Virus record (IMG/VR): IMGVR_UViG_3300022198_003735
Coordinates: 1 to 21,169 of that record
DNA from: a virus
Strand: one strand, 5' to 3'
DNA length: 21,169 nt
Part shown: positions 1 to 5,942 of the stretch, in pieces
How positions within the stretch are numbered: the stretch's first letter is position 1
Layout: each line of letters starts with the position of its first letter
Position numbers and translations under genes: made by a program
Notes under the pieces: generated by a model
The model's database searches: none
What the model was told of the DNA's origin: nothing
What the model saw: only the letters and a program-made list of their open reading frames with translations

Positions 1-1299
1 CTTGCTGTGCTGCCCACTGGTGGCGGCAAGACCGTGTGTTTCAGCTACATCGCGGAACAAGCTGCGATCAAGGGAAACCGCGTCTGCGTGTTGGTTCATC
101 GCGCTGAGTTACTGGATCAAGCCAGTAAATCAATGCCGATGCACCACGGACTGATTGCAGCAAATCGAAGTATGGACCTTAGCCATGCGGTGCAGGTAGC
201 GAGTGTGCAGACGTTGGCGCGGCGCCTTCATAGGTTGCCGCGCGATTTCTTTCAGTTATTGATTATTGATGAAGCGCACCATACTACGGCGGGTACATGG
301 AAGCAGGTGATTGAGTATTTCAGCTCTGCGCGATTGTTGGGTGTGACTGCGACACCGATCAGGACAGATGGTCGCGGGCTTGGTGAAGATTACGAAGCGA
401 TGGTTTGCGGTCCTAGTGCTGCGTGGTTGACGGATAAAGGTTTTCTTGCTGATGCTGTTGTGTTGGCGCCACCAGGGATTGAGACTCGCGGGCTGCGTAA
501 GCGAATGGGTGATTTTGATATGAAGCAGGCCGAGGGGTTATTGCAGGAGGGGCAGGTAATGGGCGATTGTCTTACGCATTACAAAAAGCATCTTGCTGGT
601 GAGACTGCGATTGCGTTTTGCTGCTCGGTTGCGCATGCGGAAGCAGTTGCCGGGTTGTTTCAGTCCAATGGTGTTGCTGCTGCGAGTATTGACGGAAAGA
701 TGGATGCACTGCAGCGGCGGTCGCTGCTTGGATCGCTTGGCAGGGGTGAGATCAAGGTGTTGACCAGTTGCAGTTTGATCGGCGAAGGGGTTGATGTGCC
801 ATCAGTTGGTGGCTGTATTTTGCTGAGGCCGACCCAAAGTGTGGCGTTGCATTTACAGATGATTGGTCGATGTCTAAGGCCGTCACCAGGCAAGGAGAGG
901 GCAGTGATTTTGGATCACGTTGGAAATACGTTGCGACTGGGCCACCACCTTGAAGACAGGGAGTGGACGCTGGACGGGAAGAGAAAGAAAGATGTTGAGC
1001 GGGTGCCAAGTGTCAAGGTATGTCCGATGTGCTTTGCTGCAATGGCAAGTCAGTTGAGCAATTGCATTCAATGTGATTATGAGTTTGTTGCCGAAAAACG
1101 AGAGCTTGAGGTTGTGCCTGGTGAGTTGCAGGTGCTTTCGGCAGAGCAAGCTAAAGAGTTGGCTAAGGCAAGGAAAAAAGAGCAGTCTGGCGCTCGAACG
1201 TTGGCAGAATTACAGGTGATCGAACGCCAGCGGGGGTATAAACCCGGATGGGCCAGAAAAGTGATGGCATCTCGCAGCGGGAATGGAACACGCCGGTGA
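1..1299 (+). CDS. DEAD/DEAH-box helicase, SF2 (5' truncated by window edge)
   Basis: ATP-dependent superfamily 2 helicase that would unwind DNA in phage replication or recombination. The frame is open to base 1 and the Walker A motif PTGGGKT lies only a few codons in, so the true start is upstream. The GTG at base 7 is not the real start. Counting from base 7: Walker A at residues 3-9, DEAH box 88-91, motif III TATP 114-117 and motif VI QMIGRCLR 284-291, which gives two complete RecA-like lobes. After them come two CxxC pairs (C339/C342 and C353/C356), probably a zinc knuckle, and a Lys/Arg-rich tail. This resembles the phage and bacterial RadD/YejH-type helicases. The next small plus-strand ORF overlaps its 3' end by about 50 bases. 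The family call is firm; the substrate is unknown. Confidence 0.95.
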   Translation, partial: LAVLPTGGGKTVCFSYIAEQAAIKGNRVCVLVHRAELLDQASKSMPMHHGLIAANRSMDLSHAVQVASVQTLARRLHRLPRDFFQLLIIDEAHHTTAGTWKQVIEYFSSARLLGVTATPIRTDGRGLGEDYEAMVCGPSAAWLTDKGFLADAVVLAPPGIETRGLRKRMGDFDMKQAEGLLQEGQVMGDCLTHYKKHLAGETAIAFCCSVAHAEAVAGLFQSNGVAAASIDGKMDALQRRSLLGSLGRGEIKVLTSCSLIGEGVDVPSVGGCILLRPTQSVALHLQMIGRCLRPSPGKERAVILDHVGNTLRLGHHLEDREWTLDGKRKKDVERVPSVKVCPMCFAAMASQLSNCIQCDYEFVAEKRELEVVPGELQVLSAEQAKELAKARKKEQSGARTLAELQVIERQRGYKPGWARKVMASRSGNGTRR

Positions 1300-1466
1300 G
1301 GGAGCCATGGAACGCGCTGATCAAGGAGTGCTTGTCAGCGGTTGATCGGCATAACTGTGCGTATTTCGAGACAGGTGATGCGCGCAACGTGGTGCTAGCT
1401 GCGATGTTGCGTAAGTATGTTGCGGAACTCAAGGAATTGATCCATGAGCATGAAGCTGATTGTTGA
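1248..1466 (+). CDS. Small hypothetical protein, 72 aa
   Basis: ORF from an ATG at 1248 that overlaps the helicase 3' end by 52 bases in another frame. I do not recognise the family. The sequence is mixed and protein-like, with a helical C-terminal half (residues about 47-70, rich in Leu, Glu and Ala) and two internal cysteines. It has no membrane segment and no clear ribosome binding site, only a G-rich run near 1232. Its position right behind the helicase fits the pattern of small overlapping early genes in this block. It could be a chance ORF, though the amino-acid composition argues mildly against that. Confidence 0.55.
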   Translation: MGQKSDGISQREWNTPVREPWNALIKECLSAVDRHNCAYFETGDARNVVLAAMLRKYVAELKELIHEHEADC

Positions 1467-1533
1467 GGCTATGGCTGCTTGGGCTGGGATGTGTTCAGCG
1501 CTACTTTGGGGGATGTGGCTGTTGATTCCTTAG
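1444..1533 (+). CDS. Possible 29-aa membrane peptide
   Basis: A short ATG ORF overlaps the end of the preceding 72-aa ORF by 23 bases. The product is almost entirely hydrophobic after residue 4 (Met, Ala, Trp and Leu rich, ending in LLIP) and could form one transmembrane helix. Small single-span proteins are common in phage early regions. Its last 33 bases also lie opposite the 3' end of the minus-strand HNH gene. No supporting homology can be claimed, and it may be chance. Confidence 0.25.
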   Translation: MSMKLIVEAMAAWAGMCSALLWGMWLLIP

Positions 1534-1791
1534 CCAGTTTGCGATAGCCCATTCGCGCGTTGCCGTCCAGAAGGGTTGAGCGCGATACCAAGTGATCCAG
1601 TCTTTGTGACCTTTGGAGCTATTGCAAGCGAGACAGCAACTTACGACGTTGTGAAGGTCTGCTGAGCCACCAAGAGCTTTAGGAATGACGTGATCGAGAG
1701 TGCCAGAGCGACCGAGGTGTTCTCCGCAATAACAGCATTGGAAGTTCCAGCGGAGATGCACCTGATCACGTTTTTTACGAGGAAGTCGCAT
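1501..1791 (-). CDS. HNH endonuclease, 96 aa
   Basis: Small HNH nuclease, predicted to cut double-stranded DNA with a beta-beta-alpha-metal fold. Visible motifs: zinc-binding CxxC at C19/C22, LDH at 32-34 with the catalytic His34 and metal ligand Asp33, Asn48, then CxxCN (C53, C56, N57) and Lys60. The tail WYRAQPFW is typical of free-standing phage and cyanobacterial HNH proteins. It is encoded against the direction of the surrounding plus-strand genes and overlaps an upstream 60-aa ORF by 17 bases, so the pair looks like an inserted mobile island. It could be a homing endonuclease or a packaging-linked HNH protein; the isolated antisense position favours the former. It shares its layout with the HNH gene at 12128-12493. 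Confidence 0.9.
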   Translation of the reverse strand: MRLPRKKRDQVHLRWNFQCCYCGEHLGRSGTLDHVIPKALGGSADLHNVVSCCLACNSSKGHKDWITWYRAQPFWTATREWAIANWLRNQQPHPPK

Positions 1792-1957
1792 CGTCCCAGC
1801 GCGGCAGGACGAATACGCCTACGTCTAGGTCGATGATGTCGTCATCGTTACGGATGAATTCAGTTAGCTGCGAGTAGATATCAGCCGGCAGGTCTTCTGC
1901 TGGTGTATCGCTGCGGTAGATAATTTTGGCGTTAATTTCAACGAGGTGCGCTTGCAC
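1775..1957 (-). CDS. Hypothetical acidic protein, 60 aa, upstream of HNH
   Basis: ORF on the minus strand using a GTG start at 1957. No ATG is available nearby upstream, and the frame stays open for some distance into the region opposite the next gene. The product is acidic, with a beta-like N-terminus (HLVEINAKIIY), an Asp-rich centre (NDDDIIDLD) and a hydrophobic strand (VGVFVL). I do not recognise the family. It overlaps the HNH start by 17 bases, so the two would be translated together. It may be an accessory protein of the HNH island or the remnant of a longer gene. Confidence 0.45.
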   Translation of the reverse strand: MQAHLVEINAKIIYRSDTPAEDLPADIYSQLTEFIRNDDDIIDLDVGVFVLPRWDDATSS

Positions 1958-2004
1958 TGAATAGCCGCAGCTTGAACTACGGTAGCGAGAGGTACATAAA
2001 CGGA

Positions 2005-2361
2005 ATGAGCGAGACGGCGATACAGCAGCGGATCAGGTTGGCGCTGGGGAAGCTGCCGTGGGTGCGAATGTTTAGGAATAATTGCGGTAAATTGCCGGAT
2101 CCGAGGACGGGTCGATGGGTTGAGTTTGGCGTTGGCAGTCCGGGTGGTGGAGATTTGCTGGGATGGCGAACTGTGACGATCACGCCTGAGATGGTGGGAC
2201 AGAGGGTGGCGCAGTTTGTGAGCTTGGAGGTGAAGACGGCTACTGGTCGAGTGAGACCAGAGCAAGAGAACTGGCGACGTGTGGTGCTGGAGGCTGGTGG
2301 TGTTGCTGCTGTGGTGCGCAGCGTGGAGGATGCGGAGCGCGCGCTAGGGTGCGGAGGATAG
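2005..2361 (+). CDS. VRR-NUC domain nuclease
   Basis: PD-(D/E)XK-fold nuclease of the VRR-NUC type, a family that includes phage Holliday-junction or flap nucleases and the FAN1 nuclease domain. The 118-aa product carries the fold's signature: GGGD with Asp50, then SLEVK with Glu75 and Lys77, followed by a Gln/Glu-rich helix (RPEQENW) and a C-terminal strand-helix pair. The open frame reaches back to a TTG at 1972, but the ATG at 2005 gives the usual short N-terminus for this family. A purine-rich GAGAGG sits about 13 bases upstream. It probably resolves branched DNA alongside the helicase and exonucleases of this block. Two hairpins follow its stop codon. Confidence 0.85.
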   Translation: MSETAIQQRIRLALGKLPWVRMFRNNCGKLPDPRTGRWVEFGVGSPGGGDLLGWRTVTITPEMVGQRVAQFVSLEVKTATGRVRPEQENWRRVVLEAGGVAAVVRSVEDAERALGCGG

Positions 2362-2363
2362 AG

Positions 2364-2394
2364 CCCAGATCCCTGCTGCTGCAGCACATCTGGG
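2364..2394 (+). other. Hairpin after the VRR-NUC gene
   Basis: Perfect 7-bp inverted repeat CCCAGAT (2364-2370) and ATCTGGG (2388-2394), starting 3 bases after a stop codon. The 17-base loop contains the self-complementary TGCTGCAGCA. No T-run follows directly, so it may be an mRNA 3'-end stabiliser rather than a terminator on its own. Confidence 0.4.
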
Positions 2395-2423
2395 TCATCC
2401 AATGCGACAAAGCCTCTACACCT

Positions 2424-2444
2424 GCGCGCGAGTGGCGCGCTTTT
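2424..2444 (+). terminator. Candidate Rho-independent terminator
   Basis: GC-only stem GCGCGC (2424-2429), 5-base loop, GCGCGC (2435-2440), followed by TTTT (2441-2444). It sits in the 160-base gap between the VRR-NUC gene and the next ORF. Form and position fit a weak intrinsic terminator. The T-run is short, so partial readthrough is likely. Confidence 0.5.
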
Positions 2445-2524
2445 GTCGCGCAACGGATTATGAGCGGGATTGCGCTTAAGCAGATTATGGGTTAGGGTGT
2501 GGTGGCCAACGAGGCTTACCTTTT

Positions 2525-2752
2525 ATGGATTGGACTGAGATTCTTGAGCGCGGCGGGGTGCCAGAGCCACCCGGTCGTGCTGATGCATTGCGACGACTAA
2601 GAGAAGAGCGGCGGTTTGTGGCGACAGTGAGGAGCCGCTCGACGCAGCTCGTGAAGACGCTGCGAATTGAGGCGCGGGATTATTCGGATGCTTTGGTGAA
2701 GGTGCGCAGCATGCTGGCTGGGCACACGCTGGTTCGACTTGCGGAGGATTGA
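2525..2752 (+). CDS. Hypothetical protein, 75 aa
   Basis: First gene after the terminator-like hairpins, with an ATG start and GAGG about 13 bases upstream. The product begins MDWTEILERGGVPEPPGR, then has an Arg-rich helix (residues about 18-30) and a mixed strand-helix-strand tail that includes YSDALVKVRSML. It could be a small nucleic-acid-binding protein judging by basic content, but I do not recognise a family. It is followed 2 bases later by a GTG-started ORF with a clear ribosome binding site, so it heads a string of tightly packed small genes. Confidence 0.6.
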   Translation: MDWTEILERGGVPEPPGRADALRRLREERRFVATVRSRSTQLVKTLRIEARDYSDALVKVRSMLAGHTLVRLAED

Positions 2753-2754
2753 TC

Positions 2755-2892
2755 GTGACAGCACGACGACTTGGCGATGTCTGTGCATTTGTGATTGCTG
2801 CTTGGGCATTCGCGATGCTTGGCATTGAGGCTGCTGCTCACCATGGCAGTACGCATTCCGGTACGCAGCAGGTGGTGGAGGCGCGGAGATGA
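2755..2892 (+). CDS. Small membrane or exported protein, 45 aa (GTG start)
   Basis: GTG start at 2755 with GGAGG at 2743-2747 as a well-placed ribosome binding site. The product has a basic N-terminus (TARRLGD), one hydrophobic segment of about 18 residues (CAFVIAAWAFAMLGIEAAA) and a His/Ser/Thr-rich polar tail. This fits a single-span membrane protein or an uncleaved signal anchor. Its TGA overlaps the ATG of the next Cys-rich gene (ATGA), which supports both genes as translated units. Function unknown. Confidence 0.55.
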   Translation: MTARRLGDVCAFVIAAWAFAMLGIEAAAHHGSTHSGTQQVVEARR

Positions 2893-3059
2893 AGTACCTG
2901 CCACCAGAGGAGCAAAGCTGCGCAAATTGCGCATATCGGCGACATGGTGAGTGTCGCTATAGCCCACCATCACCTGATTCTTGCTTGGCGGAGGCCGCTT
3001 GGCCTTTAGTTGATATGTCTGACTGGTGTGGCGGATGGGTGGAGGCGAAGCATGACTAA
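2889..3059 (+). CDS. Cys-rich mini-protein, 56 aa, possible zinc binder
   Basis: ATG overlapping the previous stop as ATGA. It has CxxC at C11/C14, then RRHGEC with C22, C32 and C47. The spacing CxxC-x7-C-x9-C resembles, more loosely, the CxxCxHW...CDL..PEG...A.DC module seen three times further downstream (9872, 10381 and 11739 genes). That suggests a small structural zinc site. Function is unknown. It overlaps the next gene by 8 bases, again as part of a coupled string. Confidence 0.65.
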   Translation: MKYLPPEEQSCANCAYRRHGECRYSPPSPDSCLAEAAWPLVDMSDWCGGWVEAKHD

Positions 3060-3198
3060 TCGTCGTTTTGTGTTCGCCTTCCGAGGTTTGAACCTTTACG
3101 AGGTGATCTGGGCCGTATCTGCTGTTGAAGCTAGGCACAAGCTGATTAACTCCGATCTTGCCCCTTACTACGGTGTTGCCGTACTACTTAACCCATGA
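3052..3198 (+). CDS. Hypothetical protein, 48 aa
   Basis: The start is taken at ATG 3052 because GGAGG lies about 7 bases upstream; the frame also contains an upstream TTG at 3010. The product starts MTNRRFVFAFRG, then has YEVIWAVSAVEARHKLINSD and a short hydrophobic end. The pattern of a strand, then a helix with Ala-Val-Glu-Ala-Arg, resembles small phage proteins that act on an alphanumeric series of residues as a two-strand, one-helix unit, but no family is recognised. Its stop overlaps the exonuclease ATG by 4 bases, so the two are coupled. Confidence 0.65.
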   Translation: MTNRRFVFAFRGLNLYEVIWAVSAVEARHKLINSDLAPYYGVAVLLNP

Positions 3199-3863
3199 AT
3201 TTATTCATTGTCGACACGGAGACCACGGGTCTCACGCCTGCTGATGCGCGATGCATCGAAGTAGGTGGGATTTTATTTAGCGTTGATGATCGCGCTGTTT
3301 TAGGTCAGTGTTCATTTTTGTTGCCAACGGACGAGAATCCAGTTGCGCATATCAATGGAATTAGGGCAGAACTGACAAAGCGGCCACAGGCTGCGCGGTC
3401 AGGTCTTGAGTATTTTTACGCTTTGGAGAAGCATGCTGATTACGTGGTTGCTCATAATGCTGATTTTGATCAGCAGTGGTTTGGGCAAGGGGCGTTGCCT
3501 GCATTAACGCGGCGTTGGCTTTGCACGATGGAGGACTTTGATTGGCCCCGTATAAACCGGACCCGTCCGGGTGTCATGCATTTGGCGGTTGCGTATGGCG
3601 TGCCAGTTTGGGCTGCTCATCGTGCGTTGACGGATTGTATTTATCTGGCGCAGGTGATGGAGCGCGAGCCGGATTTGGAGCTGCTGATTGCGAATGCGCT
3701 GGAGCCGAAGAAGACGTATATGGCTTTAGTGAGCTATGAAGATCGACAGAAAGCGAAGGATGCTGGGTTCCGGTGGGATGGCGAGCAGCGGCGGTGGCTG
3801 CGAAAGCTGAGGGATTACCAGGTGAGTGAGCTGGGATTTGACGTGAGGGAGGTGGCGGCATGA
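3195..3863 (+). CDS. DnaQ-like (DEDDh) 3'-5' exonuclease with C-terminal DUF5710-like segment
   Basis: 3'-5' exonuclease of the DnaQ/RNase T fold, which removes nucleotides from DNA or RNA 3' ends and in phages may proofread or trim. Motifs: Exo I FIVDTETTGL with Asp7 and Glu9, Exo II HNADFD (residues 87-92), and Exo III with His142 and Asp147 (HRALTD). All DEDDh residues are present. After about residue 173 a separate segment contains AKDAGFRWDGEQRRWLRKL (187-205). This resembles the short DUF5710-type motif (aligned with AKxLGARWDxxxxxWY) that occurs on phage and plasmid DNA-processing proteins. The start overlaps the previous stop as ATGA. The enzyme family is secure; the C-terminal assignment is moderate. 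Confidence 0.92.
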   Translation: MNLFIVDTETTGLTPADARCIEVGGILFSVDDRAVLGQCSFLLPTDENPVAHINGIRAELTKRPQAARSGLEYFYALEKHADYVVAHNADFDQQWFGQGALPALTRRWLCTMEDFDWPRINRTRPGVMHLAVAYGVPVWAAHRALTDCIYLAQVMEREPDLELLIANALEPKKTYMALVSYEDRQKAKDAGFRWDGEQRRWLRKLRDYQVSELGFDVREVAA

Positions 3864-4066
3864 AGGCAAGTGAAGGGATGAAGATTATTGCCGAAAGCAT
3901 GACGATTAAAAATCGATTAGTTGTAGCTGGACTTGGCTTGCTCTCTTTGGTGTTTCCTGGTTTTGTTATCAGCATTGCATCTAAGTCAGTTGTGAAGGCT
4001 TTTGAGCGCCTTGCCGCTGATGAGCGTGCTGCTTTGATGTCCTTTTTGCTTGCTTCTGATGATTGA
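3860..4066 (+). CDS. Small membrane protein, 68 aa
   Basis: ATGA overlap with the exonuclease stop and a strong purine-rich ribosome binding site (GGGAGGTGG just upstream). The product has a basic first part, then one transmembrane segment (about residues 19-41: VVAGLGLLSLVFPGFVISI) and a helical charged tail ending in DD. Function unknown. Phages often carry such small inner-membrane proteins to change host physiology or block superinfection; that is inference. Confidence 0.65.
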   Translation: MKASEGMKIIAESMTIKNRLVVAGLGLLSLVFPGFVISIASKSVVKAFERLAADERAALMSFLLASDD

Positions 4067-4253
4067 TCTCGTACTAATGCTTGCTGTCTCGCAACCGATA
4101 CCGAGGCTGGGGATGTGTCCGCTTGGGTATTACAGTTCCGGGAGCTATTGCGTCCAAAGTCGCGGCAGTGACAAGGAAGCGATCGACAAGCGTGGCCGGT
4201 CTTGCCCGCTTGGGTGGTATAGCTCTGGGGAGTATTGCGTGAGGATGCGATGA
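4059..4253 (+). CDS. Small protein with two CPLGxYSSGxYCV repeats, 64 aa
   Basis: The start is taken at ATG 4059, overlapping the previous stop by 8 bases; a TTG at 4050 is possible. After a short hydrophobic N-terminus (IDLVLMLAVS) come two near-identical motifs, CPLGYYSSGSYCV and CPLGWYSSGEYCV, about 29 residues apart. The motif pairs two cysteines about 10 residues apart and recalls short Cys/Ser/Gly repeats of exported cyanobacterial proteins, so disulfides in the periplasm are plausible. The N-terminus is too short to be sure of export. Its stop overlaps the next ATG (ATGA) and GAGG in its last codons serves as the next ribosome binding site. Confidence 0.65.
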   Translation: MIDLVLMLAVSQPIPRLGMCPLGYYSSGSYCVQSRGSDKEAIDKRGRSCPLGWYSSGEYCVRMR

Positions 4254-4621
4254 AGTACTCCTTCATCCCGCCGCCCGAGCTGGTGCAGCAGTGGATCAAA
4301 GAGTGCGACCGGCCAGGCAATCCTCGCTGGCAGGAGTACGAGCAAGATGTAGCCAGCCGCGCTGCCCAATGGGGCGCAGACCAAGAGCTGGAGGCGTGCT
4401 GTGAGATTGCCTTAACGGATCCTGTTTGCGGCACCAAACACCAGCGCAGAATGTTGGTGCAACACATACGCGAGCGTCGCCGCCCCAAGCCGCCGAGCTT
4501 GAAGGAGCAGGCGCTTGAAATAGTTAGGAGAACTCCAGTCAACAGCGCTGGACTTTATTCCTATGAGCACATAGAAATCATCCGCCGCGCCCTTGAATCC
4601 ATCCCCGACCCTTCGTACTGA
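4250..4621 (+). CDS. Conserved cyanophage-type hypothetical protein (PPPELVQQW / PKPPSLKEQAL family)
   Basis: 123-aa soluble protein started at ATG 4250 (ATGA overlap; GAGG about 8 bases upstream). The N-terminal PPPELVQQWIKE, central AAQWGADQELEACCEIAL and the C-terminal RRPKPPSLKEQALEI form a pattern that I recall as a common hypothetical family in Synechococcus and cyanophage sequences. Members consist of helices joined by a variable middle. Function is not known. It supports the cyanobacterial-phage origin of the window. No catalytic motif is visible. Confidence 0.75.
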   Translation: MKYSFIPPPELVQQWIKECDRPGNPRWQEYEQDVASRAAQWGADQELEACCEIALTDPVCGTKHQRRMLVQHIRERRRPKPPSLKEQALEIVRRTPVNSAGLYSYEHIEIIRRALESIPDPSY

Positions 4622-4638
4622 TTCCGATTAAGCACATC

Positions 4639-4788
4639 ATGACTAACCCAAAAGCTTTCCTGATTATTGCCTTTTTGGCAGCGTTAATTGCGTTTAATTG
4701 GTGGTGGCTTCCACAGAAGTGGCACGCTTGTCAAAGGCTTTATGACAACAAGCCGGCGCAGGTTATGTGTCTGCTAGCCAAGCAGTGA
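4639..4788 (+). CDS. Small single-span membrane protein, 49 aa
   Basis: ATG at 4639. It has a polar start MTNPK, then a transmembrane helix (about residues 6-24: AFLIIAFLAALIAFNWWWL) and a cytoplasmic or periplasmic tail with two cysteines (C31, C44). The tail HACQRLYDNKPAQVMCLL shows a Cys-x12-Cys pattern that could form a disulfide. No close ribosome binding site is evident. The frame ends 9 bases before the next ATG, which fits the tight packing here. Function unknown. Confidence 0.55.
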   Translation: MTNPKAFLIIAFLAALIAFNWWWLPQKWHACQRLYDNKPAQVMCLLAKQ

Positions 4789-4797
4789 GGAACTCTA

Positions 4798-4980
4798 ATG
4801 ACTGACTACAAGTTTGTACCACTGAACACGCTGGAGAATCGTCTTGGCGATGCTCTTGGTCTAGCAATTGCCATGATCCGCAAGCCAGAGACCGTCGATA
4901 ACAAGACCATGGCGCAGATTGAAGCACCATTCAAGGAATGGTGCGACGGCCTTGTTGATGGAGGACTGCTCGATGACTGA
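4798..4980 (+). CDS. Hypothetical protein, 60 aa
   Basis: ATG at 4798 with GAGG about 7 bases upstream, inside the previous stop region. The product begins MTDYKFVPLNTLENRLGDAL, has a mid helix and ends acidic (DGLVDGGLLDD). It is soluble, with no motif recognised. Its last 8 bases overlap the next gene (ATGACTGA), and GGAGG near its end is the next gene's ribosome binding site, so translation is coupled. Confidence 0.65.
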   Translation: MTDYKFVPLNTLENRLGDALGLAIAMIRKPETVDNKTMAQIEAPFKEWCDGLVDGGLLDD

Positions 4981-5515
4981 CTTCGGAAAGCTTTGTGGCC
5001 GCAGGGCTAGGGAGCAAGCTATTGCGCTGATCGACGCCTGCCGCCAAACACATGCCGCCTTGGCTCAGTCCGAGTCGGAGGAGCTGCGTGATCTACGCAC
5101 CAGAATCGAGACGCTAGAGGCTGCACTACATAAACACATCATGCAAACCAGCTCCAGCACGGAAACGTCAAAAGTTCTAGACGTTAGCGACTTGCCGCAG
5201 TTGACACCAGAGCAGATGCGAAATCTGAAGGATCTACTCGGAACTTACCGGAATCATTTAGGGCTGAACGACTCCATGCCTAAACTTTCACCCGCTGCAA
5301 AAGCAGTTCTGGATGCCGCCTATCGGCGCATGGACGAAAACCCGCACAACGAGGTTGAAGCAACGATTGCCGCTGCCCTGCAAGCTGCTGTTGCGGATCA
5401 GCCTTATGACGTTCCCCAGTGGTGTCGCGGCGATGACTATTTGATGTACCGACACGGAGTAGACGATGAGCGCGATCGACTCCTCGCCATCGCCGCCGAG
5501 CTTGAAGCCCAGTAG
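4973..5515 (+). CDS. Hypothetical protein with coiled-coil segment, 180 aa
   Basis: The start is chosen at ATG 4973 because GGAGG (4961-4965) sits at ideal spacing and the ATG overlaps the previous stop; the longer frame has only a TTG at 4919. Residues about 30-55 form a Glu/Leu/Arg-rich heptad-like helix (SEELRDLRTRIETLEAALHK). The middle has LTPEQMRNLKDLLGTYRNHL. The end consists of LSPAAKAVLDAAYRRM followed by an Ala-rich helix and a charged tail. It looks like a soluble helical protein, perhaps an oligomer. I do not recognise the family, though the LSPAAKAVLDAA type of C-terminus is familiar from cyanophage hypotheticals. Confidence 0.7.
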   Translation: MTDFGKLCGRRAREQAIALIDACRQTHAALAQSESEELRDLRTRIETLEAALHKHIMQTSSSTETSKVLDVSDLPQLTPEQMRNLKDLLGTYRNHLGLNDSMPKLSPAAKAVLDAAYRRMDENPHNEVEATIAAALQAAVADQPYDVPQWCRGDDYLMYRHGVDDERDRLLAIAAELEAQ

Positions 5516-5536
5516 TGAGATCAACTTGAATGGGTT

Positions 5537-5592
5537 GCCCGGTAGTCACCCCTCCCGAGGTAGTGACCTTGCCCCTGCCGGGCGATCAGGGG
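5537..5592 (+). promoter_or_regulatory. Nested, mutually exclusive hairpins in intergenic leader
   Basis: GCCCGG (5537-5542) can pair with CCGGGC (5578-5583), enclosing GTCAC (5546 region) and GTGAC (5563 region). CCCCTG (5572-5577) can instead pair with CAGGGG (5587-5592) across a 9-base loop. The second hairpin would use bases next to the first and trap its 3' arm in the loop, so the two cannot both form. This lies in the 112-base gap between the 180-aa gene and the 98-aa ORF. It has the form of an attenuator or leader switch; no ligand is suggested. Confidence 0.35.
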
Positions 5593-5627
5593 TTACGCGA
5601 TGTGCCTTGAAAAGGAACGGGGCTACC

Positions 5628-5924
5628 ATGGCAAACATGTGGCGACTACTGGCAAAGGCACTGGGCGAAAAGGCAAGTGAGTGCGATTGCGAGTCAGATC
5701 GCGTCGCGCTGATCCGCTTGCTGATATTGGCCAGCTACCTAATTACGAATTGTTTCATCATTGCTGGCGTGCTTCGACACTGGGGGCCTAAGGATACGCA
5801 GGACACGCCCGTACGAGATTTCAAGCGCACGGGCAATGGCTGCAGCACTCATGCCACCACGATGCATGAAGTAGATGAGGTCGCGATCAAACTGGTCGGC
5901 GGCCACGCTGGACAATTCGGCTAA
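5628..5924 (+). CDS. Possible small membrane protein, up to 98 aa
   Basis: ATG at 5628 with AGGA about 12 bases upstream; the frame continues upstream to 5466, but that part looks non-coding. The first half is protein-like: a charged helix (MANMWRLLAKALGEKA), acidic residues, then a clear transmembrane helix (VALIRLLILASYLITNCFII, about residues 26-45). The second half (from about 5739) overlaps an opposite-strand helix-turn-helix gene and has poorer composition. Either both genes are real and overlap tail to tail, or only one is. Function unknown. Confidence 0.4.
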   Translation: MANMWRLLAKALGEKASECDCESDRVALIRLLILASYLITNCFIIAGVLRHWGPKDTQDTPVRDFKRTGNGCSTHATTMHEVDEVAIKLVGGHAGQFG

Positions 5925-5930
5925 GGGCAT
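5739..5930 (-). CDS. Small helix-turn-helix DNA-binding protein, 63 aa
   Basis: Minus-strand ATG at 5930 with AAAGG about 6 bases upstream on that strand. The central part DRDLIYFMHRGGMSAAAIAR, followed by ALEISYGRVLRILRP, matches a resolvase/Hin-like helix-turn-helix: helix, glycine turn (GG), Ala-Ile-Ala helix, then a recognition helix (SYGRVLRIL). It would be a small DNA-binding regulator acting on a nearby operator. It is transcribed against the surrounding genes and faces the membrane-protein ORF. A lone regulator on the other strand is typical of phage switches, but this role is inference. Confidence 0.55.
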   Translation of the reverse strand: MPLAELSSVAADQFDRDLIYFMHRGGMSAAAIARALEISYGRVLRILRPPVSKHASNDETIRN

Positions 5931-5942
5931 GGTAGCCTTTAT

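Noticed and set aside
1977-2453. Minus-strand ORF of 158 codons
   Set aside because: It is opposite the VRR-NUC gene, whose catalytic motifs are intact on plus. The composition (Pro, Ser, Thr, Arg) is typical of antisense.
2402-2479. 25-aa ORF with C...C...YERDC resembling the Cys module
   Set aside because: Too short, no ribosome binding site, and it spans the terminator-like hairpin. The resemblance is probably chance.
3574-4542. Long minus-strand ORF of 322 codons
   Set aside because: It runs opposite the exonuclease and four small genes, is Ser/Pro/Ala-rich without motifs, and crosses clear plus-strand gene borders. It is a shadow ORF.
5600-5680. 26-aa ORF starting MCLEKERGYHGK
   Set aside because: It overlaps the start of the membrane-protein ORF in another frame, has no supporting motif and is too short to judge.
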